From: JALHFZ01 sp963674625
Lineage (GTDB): Bacteria > Synergistota > Synergistia > Synergistales > Aminobacteriaceae
NCBI GenBank assembly: GCA_963674625.2
Contig: CAXXXO010000004.1
Coordinates: 992,001 to 1,056,000, forward strand
Reading direction: 5' to 3'
DNA length: 64,000 nucleotides
Within the stretch, counting starts at the first letter, position 1. The number at the start of each line of letters is the position of its first letter. Below the pieces are notes generated by a model. That model searched no databases. It was not told the DNA's origin and saw only the letters and a list, made by a program, of their open reading frames with translations. Of the stretch, positions 51,636 through 60,349 are shown piece after piece. Position numbers and translations under genes: made by a program.

Positions 51636-53232
51636 GGCAGATGGCCTCCTCCGCGTTTCCTGCCATGAGCAATCCAAATTCCTCGGAAGGGGCGTCAGGG
51701 AGAAGGATTCCTGCTACGCGGCCTTCGTCGATGATGGCGATGCGGCTGCAGATGGAACGGAGCTCTTCAAGTTCGGATGAGACCATTACTATGGTGGTCT
51801 TCTGCTCTTTGTTGTACCGTCTCAGGGCATCGAGAACAAGCATCTTGGCGCCTACGTCGATCCCCCGGGTAGGTTCGGAGACGAAAAGTATTTTCGGTTT
51901 CAGAGCGAACGCCTTGGCAAGGCAGACTTTCTGTTGATTGCCTCCCGAAAGTTCGATCACTTTCTGGCCGGGACGGGTACATTTGATGTCCAGCACCCGG
52001 ATATACTCTTCAGCACAGGCGCGTACAGCCCCGTCATCGGATTGAGTGAAAGCTCCTCCGAGGTAATGCTTCAGAAAATCACCCCGGATCTCCATGGCTG
52101 TAAAAGTTATATTGCGATCTATTCCTTCATCCAGCAGCAGTCCAACCTCTCTTCGGTCTTCCGAAACGAAAGCGAAACCCTGCTCTATGGCTGCCCTGGG
52201 GTCATTCAATTTAAAGGGTCGGCCGTCGAACAGAATGCGCCCTCCGGCAGGACAGAGTCCCATTATTCCGTTTGCGATGCCAACTTTTCCCTGCCCCGCC
52301 AAGCCTCCGATACCAAGGATCTCTTCGCGGAACACATCGATGGACACGTCCCGAACGGTCTCTCCGGGCATATCCGCCCAGAGATTCTGAATGCTCAGGT
52401 AGACGTCATTTCTTTTCGCCGGACATTCCTCTATGCGTTTTCTTTCCTCCATGCGGCGGCCGACCATCCAGCTCGCTATTTCCCGGATATCGGTCTCTTT
52501 TGCAGGAATATCCCTGATTACATTGCCGTCCCGCAGCACGACAACGCGGTCGCAGAGATCTATGACTTCTTTCAACCGGTGAGATATGAAAATAATGCCT
52601 ATTCCCTGGGAGGCAAGTTTTCTCAGGGCATGGATCATGGTCTCCGCTTCGGATTCGGCCAGCACTGCGGTGGGTTCGTCGAGAATGAGAATTTTAGTCT
52701 GAGACCGATCGATCTCCCGTGCTATTTCAGTGAACTGTTTTTGCCCTACGGACATATCGGCGACGAGGGTTTCGGGCTTGATTTCCACTTCCAGCTTCGA
52801 TATGGCCTTTTCAGCCCTGCTGCGCATATCGTCTCGGTCAAGAGTATAAAATTCATCTCCGAAAAGCTCGGCGACGACATGATAGTCCGTCGATTCTCTG
52901 TTAAGGAGGATATTTTCCATGGCAGAGAAGCCCGGAATGAGGGAAAATTCCTGGTGAACCATTCCAATTCCGGCGTTGAGAGCATCCAAAGAATTAACAA
53001 AGGTGGTTTCTCTGCCATCGATATAGATTTTTCCGCCGTAACCTCCCGTAGCGTGAATTACATTCATTCCGAAGAGGATGTTCATCAGCGTCGATTTACC
53101 GGCGCCATTTTCTCCCACCAGGGCCACGATTTCTCCCTGGTTCACAGTAAAATTCACATTGGACAGAACTTGGTTGCCATAATAATCCTTGCTTATATTT
53201 TCAAAACGAAGCAACGTTTCTTTATCATACAT
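51628..53232 (-). CDS. ABC transporter ATPase with two nucleotide-binding domains
   Basis: A 534-residue sugar/nucleoside-type ATPase. Domain 1 has Walker A GENGAGKST, signature VGQKQF and Walker B ILILDEPTAVL. Domain 2 is degenerate at Walker A (GLAGQGKVG), normal for the family, but keeps the signature LSGGNQQK and ILFVSEPTRGID. It energises the two permeases encoded downstream. A hairpin lies in the gap between the receptor gene and this gene (53322-53361), which would lower its level relative to the receptor. Confidence 0.93.
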   Translation of the reverse strand: MYDKETLLRFENISKDYYGNQVLSNVNFTVNQGEIVALVGENGAGKSTLMNILFGMNVIHATGGYGGKIYIDGRETTFVNSLDALNAGIGMVHQEFSLIPGFSAMENILLNRESTDYHVVAELFGDEFYTLDRDDMRSRAEKAISKLEVEIKPETLVADMSVGQKQFTEIAREIDRSQTKILILDEPTAVLAESEAETMIHALRKLASQGIGIIFISHRLKEVIDLCDRVVVLRDGNVIRDIPAKETDIREIASWMVGRRMEERKRIEECPAKRNDVYLSIQNLWADMPGETVRDVSIDVFREEILGIGGLAGQGKVGIANGIMGLCPAGGRILFDGRPFKLNDPRAAIEQGFAFVSEDRREVGLLLDEGIDRNITFTAMEIRGDFLKHYLGGAFTQSDDGAVRACAEEYIRVLDIKCTRPGQKVIELSGGNQQKVCLAKAFALKPKILFVSEPTRGIDVGAKMLVLDALRRYNKEQKTTIVMVSSELEELRSICSRIAIIDEGRVAGILLPDAPSEEFGLLMAGNAEEAICHA

Positions 53233-53321
53233 GGAGTCGGAACACTCCTCCCTTTCCGCCTTCAGCTGAATTGGACTTTTACCGTCATTTTTCAGAGGAC
53301 AGACTTCGTTAACACGGAGAA

Positions 53322-53361
53322 AAGGGCGGGAATCCTGCTCGAGTTCTATATTCCCGCCCTT
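53322..53361 (-). other. Intercistronic stem-loop between DUF3798 receptor and ATPase genes
   Basis: AAGGGCGGGAAT (53322-53333) and ATTCCCGCCCTT (53350-53361) form a perfect 12-bp stem with a 16-base loop, starting 14 bases after the receptor stop. Only a short T-run follows, so it probably acts as a partial terminator or 3' stabiliser that raises receptor levels. Confidence 0.65.
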
Positions 53362-53374
53362 AAAGGAGTTTATG

Positions 53375-54562
53375 CTATTTAATCTCGAAAAGATTATCCG
53401 GAAGTTTAATATCGCTTACATCAAGGAACCCCTTTCCAAGGACATAAGGATCCTGATAGACGATGAGAAAATTTTTCATTTTGGCTCCGGTGGCGGCATC
53501 CACATAATACGTACCATGCCATTTTACGCCGGAGGAATCGTTGAGGGCTGCAATAACGTCCTCAGGACTATCGAGGCTCGCTTTTCCATCGATAACCCTT
53601 TTCGCAAGCTCTCCGAGAGCAGGTCCGAAACTGTAGGCGGCTGAAACTGCCCAGGTTCCCATGCGTCCAGCAGCACCTGCATCCACAACAGCTTTTTCTA
53701 CCTTCTCAATTATGGCGGGCCAGTTTCCCTTTTCTTTGGAGAGGTCGATGTTAAGTGCTCCGGGATATCCTCTGATCGGAGAGGGCATGTCCCCGTAGGA
53801 GTAGTAGCCGCCGTGGGACACTATCCTCTTAATGAGCGGCTCATGATGGGCGCTGTTGGTGGAGAAGAATGCAGTATTTTTCCCGTACTGTTCGATCCAT
53901 GCCGGAACCTTTTCCAGAAGATACTGCTGCGTTCCTGCCACTCCCACGTCTGTCGTGGGGTCCGGAGCCGACTCGAGGACGAATTTCATCCCCATGTTCT
54001 TGGCCGCTTCCCGGAAGACAGCCACTCGGCGGGCGATGACCTCCATACTCATATGGCGCGGGAAGGAGACGTGCACGAAGGTATCAGCTCCCATTTTCTT
54101 CATGGCGCCCATGATCAGGTAGGCCCAGCCGATTTTGTCCACATCGATCTGAAGATCGGCGGCCGAACAGATCACCCCGGGGTCTTCAAGGCCACTGCCG
54201 ACGAGGAGAAGAATATCGGGACGCTTTTCCCGGATTCGGCGAAAGGCTTCAGTTGTTCCTTCAGGGGCCTGGACGACGATGATCGCTTTCATCTTAGGAT
54301 CGTCGGCGAGCCCCAGGAGCTGGGCGATAGTGGTCTCCACTTCCCTTGTGAAGTTGTCCGGCATTGTGACATGGGTTACGAGACCGCCGTTTGCCGAATC
54401 CCCGTACTTCTTCATGAGTGCTTCGGCTCCGCGAAGATCATCTTCGGCCTGGGAAACCGTTGGGGTCATGATTCCTATGTGATAGTCAGACTCGGCGAAC
54501 GCCGAAGCCGCCCCTAAAACGCATATCAGGATCGAAACTGCCAAAAGTATTGCCTTTCGCAT
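53375..54562 (-). CDS. DUF3798 family substrate-binding protein of ABC importer
   Basis: A 395-residue exported receptor with signal peptide (KAILLAVSILICVLGAASAFA). YHIGIMTPTVSQAEDDLRGAEALMKKYG, MKAIIVVQAPEGTTEAFRRIREKRPDILLLVG and FVHVSFPRHMSMEVIARRVA fit DUF3798, a periplasmic-binding fold related to BMP lipoproteins. It lacks a lipobox. ATG 54562 follows GGGAGGTG; the ORF extending to 54625 is not needed. Ligand unknown; its neighbours encode peptidases, so a peptide or amino-acid derivative is possible. Confidence 0.85.
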   Translation of the reverse strand: MRKAILLAVSILICVLGAASAFAESDYHIGIMTPTVSQAEDDLRGAEALMKKYGDSANGGLVTHVTMPDNFTREVETTIAQLLGLADDPKMKAIIVVQAPEGTTEAFRRIREKRPDILLLVGSGLEDPGVICSAADLQIDVDKIGWAYLIMGAMKKMGADTFVHVSFPRHMSMEVIARRVAVFREAAKNMGMKFVLESAPDPTTDVGVAGTQQYLLEKVPAWIEQYGKNTAFFSTNSAHHEPLIKRIVSHGGYYSYGDMPSPIRGYPGALNIDLSKEKGNWPAIIEKVEKAVVDAGAAGRMGTWAVSAAYSFGPALGELAKRVIDGKASLDSPEDVIAALNDSSGVKWHGTYYVDAATGAKMKNFLIVYQDPYVLGKGFLDVSDIKLPDNLFEIK

Positions 54563-54726
54563 TTTTTTGCACCTCCCAGAAAATAATGTTGCTGAATCCT
54601 GCTTCCTCTTTGCTCTGCGGCTCATTTTTCGTCTCTGTCATCCCTCCTTCTCCAGTGCTTCAGCGTTGAGATGCGGTGAGATTACTACTTTACAGACGAA
54701 TCTCTGTCCGGATAAACCGGACTTTC

Positions 54727-55815
54727 CTACAGAACGGTAAGCTCCCGGGGGAAACGGGTGAAGGGGAGGGCCCCTTTTTCCGTCACAGCTACGCAGTTTT
54801 CGATTCGAATGCCAAATTTGCCGGGAAGATATATTCCGGGCTCGATGCTGAAGGCCATGCCTTTTTTCAGAACCGTTGTGTCCGTCGCTGAGATGTCCGG
54901 CGCTTCATGGGCCACGATCCCGATGCCGTGTCCTGTGCGATGGGTGAAATATTCGCCGTAGCCGGCACGCTCGATGACGCTTCGTACGGCTTTGTCGATG
55001 TCGCAGGCCCGGACTCCTTCCGCTACGGTCGCCTCTCCGGCGAGGTGGGCTTCAAGGACTATGGAATAGATTTTTTTCTGTTCTTCCGAAGGGCTGCCGA
55101 CAAAGAAGGTTCTCGTCGTGTCCGAACGGTATCCTTGATGCCGTCCGCCGAAGTCTATCAGTACTACATCTCTCTTCTCTATAACCCTGCCGGACTTGTT
55201 GTAATGGGGAAGGGCACTGTTCGGTCCTGTGGCCACTACGTAGGAGATCTTCTCTCCGCCGATGGATTCATAGATATCCCGCAGCTTGAGCTGCACATCC
55301 CGTTCCGACATGCCGGGAACGATGCAGGCCGAAAGCTGCCTTAGAACTTTGTCGGCCAGCGTTCCCACCTTGACGAGACTGTCAACTTCCTCCTGGCTTT
55401 TATTCATACGGACTGCCGCGACGATCTTTCGTCCGTCAACGAGTTTTATTCCATGCTTTCCGGCTATACTCATGACGGACGCTGCCCGGACCGCGTCGTT
55501 CACGCCAAGATTCCTGGGCGCTCCATAATCACTGAAGGCCTCCTCGAAGGCTTTTCCAGGCCCCTCCGTATCCTTCCACAGATAGATCGACGCCGTCTCG
55601 CCGAGGTCTTCCCGAAATTCATCTCCGCAGAGGGAGGGAGCCACGGCAAAAAAACGCCCGTCGGGATAAATGCATATCCCCTTGAACCGTTCGTCATCGA
55701 TCGGATTGAGCCCCGTCAGATATTCCAGATCCGGTGACGCTGCAACAAGAAGGGCATCCATGCTGTTTGCCTCCAGCAAAGCTGCAGCCTTTGCCACTCT
55801 TCCACTTTCCTGCAT
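54727..55815 (-). CDS. M24 family metallopeptidase (Xaa-Pro aminopeptidase-like)
   Basis: A peptidase of about 362 residues. The N-terminal creatinase-like domain (MDALLVAASPDLEYLTGL) is followed by the pita-bread catalytic domain with the five metal ligands visible: VVLIDFGG, SDTTRTFF, HRTGHGIG, SIEPGIY and RIENCVAV. The second of two close ATG codons (55815) has GGGAGG at a better distance than 55821. The closest uses are PepQ-like proline dipeptidases, but ectoine hydrolase (DoeA/EutD) shares the fold, so the substrate is open. It sits between an M20 peptidase and the ABC importer genes. Confidence 0.88.
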   Translation of the reverse strand: MQESGRVAKAAALLEANSMDALLVAASPDLEYLTGLNPIDDERFKGICIYPDGRFFAVAPSLCGDEFREDLGETASIYLWKDTEGPGKAFEEAFSDYGAPRNLGVNDAVRAASVMSIAGKHGIKLVDGRKIVAAVRMNKSQEEVDSLVKVGTLADKVLRQLSACIVPGMSERDVQLKLRDIYESIGGEKISYVVATGPNSALPHYNKSGRVIEKRDVVLIDFGGRHQGYRSDTTRTFFVGSPSEEQKKIYSIVLEAHLAGEATVAEGVRACDIDKAVRSVIERAGYGEYFTHRTGHGIGIVAHEAPDISATDTTVLKKGMAFSIEPGIYLPGKFGIRIENCVAVTEKGALPFTRFPRELTVL

Positions 55816-55896
55816 TCCCATCTGCCTCCCTGTCGAAAGAATTTCTCAAAAAGCCTGTCCCAAACTTCGATTTGCCGGAAAAGAGCAAGCAGAGTC

Positions 55897-57243
55897 TTAC
55901 GCTTTCGAAAAATCGTCCATCACCGAAGCTACGAGCTTGATGCCGTCGATATAGTCTCTCAAAAAAATGTTTTCGTTGGGAGCATGAGCCCTCGAGTCCT
56001 CGTTGGCCACTCCGATCTGCACTGCCCCTATTTTGTCCGCGCTGCAGAGGTCGTATATGGGGCTCGTGCCCGAGAGATTCAGATATACTGCCGGTTCTGT
56101 TCCATAGACTTCCCTGACGCAGCGAATGACCGATTTTGCGAGGGGATGGGATGGATCCGTCCTGAAAGGAGGTTTGCTTGAAACTCGGGAAAGGGCGATG
56201 TCCTCAAATCCGTTTTTGTCGAGATGATTTCGCAGCAGAGTGAAAATCTTGTCGGGATCCTGGTCCGGAACGAGGCGGAGATCCATTTTTGCTGTAGCTG
56301 CGGCGGGAAGGACGGTTTTGCCTCCTGCCCCCGTATAGCCGGAGATCAGTCCGGCTATGTTGCACGTGGGTGAATAGAGCAAGCGCTTTCTGAGCGGATA
56401 GCCGCTGAGCCCCAGGAGAAACCCCTGAACGCCGAACTGCTCGAGAGTGGTTTCCTCGTTATAGGGCAGTTTTTCCAGATACTCCCTGTCAAGATCGCTC
56501 AGAGGACGAACATTGTCGTAAAAACCATCTATCAGGATATTCTCGTTCGCGTCCTTGAGGGAATTGAGCGCTCGGACGAGTATCCAGGCCGGATTGGGAA
56601 TAACCGCAGCATTGGCTGAATGAAGATCCGATGCAGCCGTTCTGATATTCATCTCCACATAGCACATGCCTTTTGCTCCGAGGGCCACGTGAACAGGTCC
56701 GCCGATGTCGCGGCTTCCTCCCTCCCAAAGAATTCCGTCGGTCTTCATTTTTTCTGGATATTTGCGGGGAAATTCTTTCAAATGGGGACTGCCTACTTCT
56801 TCTTCTCCCTCACATATAAACTTCATATTTACCGGCAGCGTGCCGCGCACCTGGAGCCAGGCATGGACAGCGCAGAGTCGTGCCAGAAGATTTCCCTTGT
56901 TGTCCGCAACTCCCCGGGCGAAAATTCTGCCGTCCCGGATCTCAGGAACGAAGGGATCGCTTTTCCACTCTTCTATAGGGTCTACGGGCTGAACATCGTA
57001 ATGGTTGTAGCATGTCAATGTTTTTTCTCTTCCGGCATCCACGGTGCCGTACACGAAAGGGTTTCCCGAGGTTTCAATTATTTCAGCTGCGGCCCCGGCC
57101 TTTTGAAGAAAGTCGCTCACCAGGTTCGCCATTTCACGAATTCCGATATTCTGAGCGGAGATGCTCGGCTGTCTGCATGCCGAAAACAGCATGTCCATAT
57201 ATTCTTCCTTGTGGGCCTCCACGTAGTTGAAAATATCCTGCAC
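55897..57243 (-). CDS. M20 family metallopeptidase (dipeptidase/ArgE-DapE type)
   Basis: A 448-residue zinc hydrolase. TLTCYNHYDVQPVDPIEEW has the first zinc His and Asp, FICEGEEEVGSPHLKEF the catalytic Glu pair, and the lid domain follows. NLSGTSPIYDLCSADK and the final AHAPNENIF give the last His. The family removes C-terminal or N-acyl groups from peptides. The GTG start at 57243 has AAGGGGAAG upstream. It is the first gene of the peptidase/ABC unit, behind promoter copy B at 57303-57371. Confidence 0.9.
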   Translation of the reverse strand: MQDIFNYVEAHKEEYMDMLFSACRQPSISAQNIGIREMANLVSDFLQKAGAAAEIIETSGNPFVYGTVDAGREKTLTCYNHYDVQPVDPIEEWKSDPFVPEIRDGRIFARGVADNKGNLLARLCAVHAWLQVRGTLPVNMKFICEGEEEVGSPHLKEFPRKYPEKMKTDGILWEGGSRDIGGPVHVALGAKGMCYVEMNIRTAASDLHSANAAVIPNPAWILVRALNSLKDANENILIDGFYDNVRPLSDLDREYLEKLPYNEETTLEQFGVQGFLLGLSGYPLRKRLLYSPTCNIAGLISGYTGAGGKTVLPAAATAKMDLRLVPDQDPDKIFTLLRNHLDKNGFEDIALSRVSSKPPFRTDPSHPLAKSVIRCVREVYGTEPAVYLNLSGTSPIYDLCSADKIGAVQIGVANEDSRAHAPNENIFLRDYIDGIKLVASVMDDFSKA

Positions 57244-57302
57244 TTCGATCTTCCCCTTCCTTTAGAATACATCAGAATGTACTGTATACGATGGAACGGA
57301 GT

Positions 57303-57371
57303 AAAGCTGTAGGATAGCTGGTCATCAAAGAATTTTACGGATGATACTAGCATTATTAAATATTTTGTCAA
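57303..57371 (-). promoter_or_regulatory. Promoter plus shared 22-bp element, copy B (before M20 peptidase)
   Basis: On the minus strand TTGACA (57371-57366), a 16-bp spacer and TAGTAT (57349-57344) are followed 19 bases later by TGACCAGCTATCCTACAGCT (57324-57305, continuing TT), matching copy A in sequence and spacing. A further inverted repeat TACAT-4-ATGTA lies at 57268-57281 in the leader. Confidence 0.75.
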
Positions 57372-57581
57372 TCGCATCTTCGAAAATTGCATCTTCGAAA
57401 ATCTTTTTATGTGGAGGAGAATCGCCGTATTTCCCGCTAAGGAGAGGAGTTGTTTATTGTGTTGTATAACGTTGCCATTAAACTAACAGAAGGGTAAGCT
57501 GCTTTGTTTCATCACTGTTCAAACAGGACGGCAGCGATAGTGTTCAGGCTCGAGAGCCCCATGATGAACATAAGAATTTTA

Positions 57582-57625
57582 AGGAATCCATTCGCTCCGT
57601 GAATTCGCGGAGCGAATGGATTCCT
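57582..57625 (-). terminator. Terminator of the dehydratase unit
   Basis: AGGAATCCATTCGCTCCG (57582-57599) and its exact inverse (57608-57625) form an 18-bp stem with an 8-base loop, followed on the minus strand by an AT-rich, T-containing tract; it lies 14 bases after the large dehydratase subunit stop. Confidence 0.75.
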
Positions 57626-57638
57626 GCAGCGGAAAAAA

Positions 57639-58826
57639 TTACTCTTTCGGGCAGCCCCCATGATCTTTCCGGGCTGTCTCCCTGGGGATAGTATATTCGA
57701 AGTTGCCGTTGATCTCCGATTTTGTCTTTTTGCCGTTTGCGATCTCCAGAAGCATCTCATAGAGTTTTTCCCCTGTTTCGGCTATGGATGTCCCTTCGAT
57801 GATTATGCCTGCATTGAAATCGGTGATGCTCTCCAATTTCTGGAAGGTCTCCGGATTGCCCGTCAGCTTGAGGGTAGGCATGACGGCATTTCCCACAGGA
57901 GAACCTCTTCCGGAACTGAAGACAGTCACTACGGCACCCTCAATGGCGAGTCCGGTCAGATTGAATGGGTCCGGCCCCTGGGCGCGGTTGTCCACCACCC
58001 ATAAGCCGGGATGGGACATGGCATCTCCCAGTTTCAACACTCCCTGAACGGGAGATGCTCCCATTTTTTTTATATTTCCCATCGATTTTTCCACGAGGGT
58101 CGTGATGCCGCCCGCCTTATTTCCAGGGGTCGGATTAACCTCTTCGATTTTCTGTCCGTAGGTTTCTATATATTCGGCGCGAAGTTCGGAGATCATGTCG
58201 AGAACCTGCAGCCCGATCTCCCGGGTTGCGGCTCTGGAGGCGACGATATGTTCGCTTCCCGGAAATCCGGCCACTTCGGACATGAGAACGCTCCCGCCAT
58301 TCTTCACCACAATTTCGGTCATGGCTCCTATGGCGCTGTTTCCCGACAGGGCGGTAGTCCAGTCAGAACCGCCGCATTGCACTCCCACCACCAGTCCCGA
58401 GATGGGGCATTCAACGCGCTGCTCCCGGTCTGTGTGCTCCTTCAGCTTTTTCACAATGGAAATGCCCTTTGCCTCCGCTTCCGGAGATCCTCCTTCATTC
58501 TGAATGAGGATGGATTCAACGGGTTTTCCTGTTTCCGCTATGGCTTTTCGAACTTCATCTATATTCGTTTTCTCACAGCCGAGGCCTACAAGCAAAACAG
58601 CTCCGACATTGGGATTTCTTCCGGCTGCGATAAGGGCCAGTCTTGTCCGCTGATGATCATGCTCAAATTCAGTGCAGCCCTGTTCGTGGACAATAGGGAT
58701 GGCTCCCGCTGCACGGGCTATTCTTTCCGTCACCGTGTTGGAGCACGAAACCATGGAGATGACGAGGACATAATTTCTTATGCCGATTCTTCCGTCAGGC
58801 CTTTGAAATGCATTGAGTGTCGTCAT
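57639..58826 (-). CDS. UxaA-family dehydratase / SuyB-like large subunit
   Basis: A 395-residue protein of the altronate/galactarate dehydratase C-terminal family, which includes the large subunit of sulfolactate sulfo-lyase. RPDGRIGIRNYVLVISMVSCSNTV, VHEQGCTEFEHDHQRT, VLLVGLGCEKTNIDEV, VGVQCGGSDWTTALSGNSAIG and TTLVEKSMGNIKKMG are the family blocks; the Cys residues bind iron. It eliminates water (or sulfite) from a 2-hydroxy acid. It starts 5 bases after the SAF-domain subunit gene, forming the split enzyme. Confidence 0.88.
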   Translation of the reverse strand: MTTLNAFQRPDGRIGIRNYVLVISMVSCSNTVTERIARAAGAIPIVHEQGCTEFEHDHQRTRLALIAAGRNPNVGAVLLVGLGCEKTNIDEVRKAIAETGKPVESILIQNEGGSPEAEAKGISIVKKLKEHTDREQRVECPISGLVVGVQCGGSDWTTALSGNSAIGAMTEIVVKNGGSVLMSEVAGFPGSEHIVASRAATREIGLQVLDMISELRAEYIETYGQKIEEVNPTPGNKAGGITTLVEKSMGNIKKMGASPVQGVLKLGDAMSHPGLWVVDNRAQGPDPFNLTGLAIEGAVVTVFSSGRGSPVGNAVMPTLKLTGNPETFQKLESITDFNAGIIIEGTSIAETGEKLYEMLLEIANGKKTKSEINGNFEYTIPRETARKDHGGCPKE

Positions 58827-58831
58827 GGCCG

Positions 58832-59152
58832 TTATCCTTTCACAGATCGAAACTGCCGTTCATATTCATTGCAGAGCTGGTTCGTAATATCTTCGACGTT
58901 ATGGGAATGAACATGGTCCCCCGGGGAAATATCCTGAGAAGATCTCCCTATTGCGACTGCATATTTTATTATTCTTTCACCCTGCGGAATATGTACGAGC
59001 GCAATTTTATGCCCTTTAAGGACGTCGTTTCGGGCCATTATCTCCTGTCCGGAACAGTCCGCTCTCTCTCCGGCGGAAATATCCTGAACGGCTACCGCAA
59101 CATTATCCTCGGGTTCGATTTGAACGACTTTTTTCATCACTGGTTTTTCCAT
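58832..59152 (-). CDS. UxaA N-terminal SAF-domain subunit (SuyA-like)
   Basis: A 106-residue protein with a SAF domain (NVAVAVQDISAGERADCSGQEI, then VLKGHKIALVHIPQGERIIKYAVAIGRSS, HVHSHNVED), the small half of altronate/sulfolactate dehydratases. It pairs with the large subunit encoded 5 bases downstream. GGGAGGTC precedes the ATG at 59152. Upstream in the same direction is the second opine-dehydrogenase-like gene. Confidence 0.88.
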   Translation of the reverse strand: MEKPVMKKVVQIEPEDNVAVAVQDISAGERADCSGQEIMARNDVLKGHKIALVHIPQGERIIKYAVAIGRSSQDISPGDHVHSHNVEDITNQLCNEYERQFRSVKG

Positions 59153-59173
59153 TGTGGAAGACCTCCCGAATTT

Positions 59174-60259
59174 CTAGCCGAGCAGAATTTCTTTAATCTC
59201 AGAAACACTTTTCCCCTCGAGTCCCATTTTTGCAAGGGACATGCCTGTTTTGAAGTAATTCTTTTCCATCACGACACCGCAGAGTTGAACGACGGCCTCC
59301 AGAGTCGAAACATCGATTCCGACGAGTCTGCCGAGTTCAATGAGGGGAACTGCGGAAAAGGGAGTATCCTCCGTGAGGAATCTGTGGTCGAGAGTTTTCG
59401 GCGCGTCCGGCTTGTCGCCGCCGAAAGCGGGATTGGCCTGGATGACGGAATAGAGATCTTCCCCCTGGACATGGTATTGTGTTCTGATCGTCTCGACAGT
59501 GCTTGTCAGATCGAGGCCGAAGGCTTCTCCTACGGCCATCCGCTCTTTGTCCACCCCTTCCATGGCCCGGCAGACCGAGTGGGGCATGCCGTCGAAATAA
59601 AAACGGAAATTGCCCTTGGTGTTTTCGATCCGTCCGGCATTCATGAGCATCGGAACGCAGTGAACGATCATATTCGTGTTGGACATGCTTGTCTGAAGGA
59701 CGTTCAGTCCTTTTTTATAGGGAGTGCAAAAAGCATCCTTCATGATTTCATCAACCATGTCATACCGGCTGTTGGGAAGAACCGCCAGGGTGACGGGGTT
59801 TTTTACTCCCCGGACATTGACCCGCCCTGGTTCAATCGCCGCGCAGGCATAGGGAAGATTGTCCGTTTCTCCCACGGTCACTTTTTTTCCTGATCGTTCG
59901 AATGCTTTCCTGAGAGCGAAGGTTCCATAATTGCCGGGAGAGAGGATGAGTATCTGTCCATCTTTGAAATGAGGGAGGGTGATATCGAAAAAAGCATCCT
60001 GTGCGAATGAGGGAGCGGTGAAATATACAATTTCAGCGTCCTTCAACGCTTCTTCGGCATTTGTCGTGGAGTTTCTCAGGTGAGCGGTTCCGGAGACTTT
60101 ATTCTCCATTTCTATGGTGTTTCCCCTGGCGCGGATGGCGTCGATCGTCGCGCTGAAAAGGGGATGTTCGAAAAGAGTGACCTCATGACCGCGAAGAGCC
60201 AAATCCCCTGCGAGGGCCTGTCCTCCGTTTCCTGCACTCATGACGGTGATTTTTCTCAT
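59174..60259 (-). CDS. Opine-dehydrogenase-like NAD(P) oxidoreductase (copy 2)
   Basis: A 361-residue paralogue of the protein at 44200-45282. The Rossmann start is KITVMSAGNGGQALAGDLALRGHEVTLFEHPLF, with Ser in place of the first Gly of the usual GxGxxG turn. LILSPGNYGTFALRKAFE, NLPYACAAIEPGRVNVRG and SNTNMIVHCVPMLMNAGRIE (conserved His and Asn) match copy 1. It follows dctP2 after a hairpin. It probably oxidises or reduces an N-carboxyalkyl amino acid; the direction is not given by sequence. Confidence 0.82.
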   Translation of the reverse strand: MRKITVMSAGNGGQALAGDLALRGHEVTLFEHPLFSATIDAIRARGNTIEMENKVSGTAHLRNSTTNAEEALKDAEIVYFTAPSFAQDAFFDITLPHFKDGQILILSPGNYGTFALRKAFERSGKKVTVGETDNLPYACAAIEPGRVNVRGVKNPVTLAVLPNSRYDMVDEIMKDAFCTPYKKGLNVLQTSMSNTNMIVHCVPMLMNAGRIENTKGNFRFYFDGMPHSVCRAMEGVDKERMAVGEAFGLDLTSTVETIRTQYHVQGEDLYSVIQANPAFGGDKPDAPKTLDHRFLTEDTPFSAVPLIELGRLVGIDVSTLEAVVQLCGVVMEKNYFKTGMSLAKMGLEGKSVSEIKEILLG

Positions 60260-60295
60260 AGTTCTGAATCCCTTCTTTCCTTCGGAAAAAATTTG

Positions 60296-60336
60296 AAAAA
60301 AACAGGAAAGAAGGGCAGGTTGTCTGCCCTTCTTTC
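60296..60336 (-). terminator. Terminator-like hairpin after dctP copy 2
   Basis: GAAAGAAGGGCAG (60306-60318) pairs with CTGCCCTTCTTTC (60324-60336), loop of 5, and is followed on the minus strand by a run of seven T; it lies 14 bases after the dctP stop, so it would partly separate the transporter from the downstream opine-type gene. Confidence 0.8.
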
Positions 60337-60349
60337 TTAAAGGCGAGAG

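Noticed and set aside
54727..57243. An ectoine/hydroxyectoine degradation locus (Eut/Doe)
   Set aside because: M24, M20-like and OCD-family genes recall EutD/DoeA, DoeB and EutC, but EutA, EutB and the aminotransferase/dehydrogenase steps are absent and the transporters and opine-type genes do not fit.
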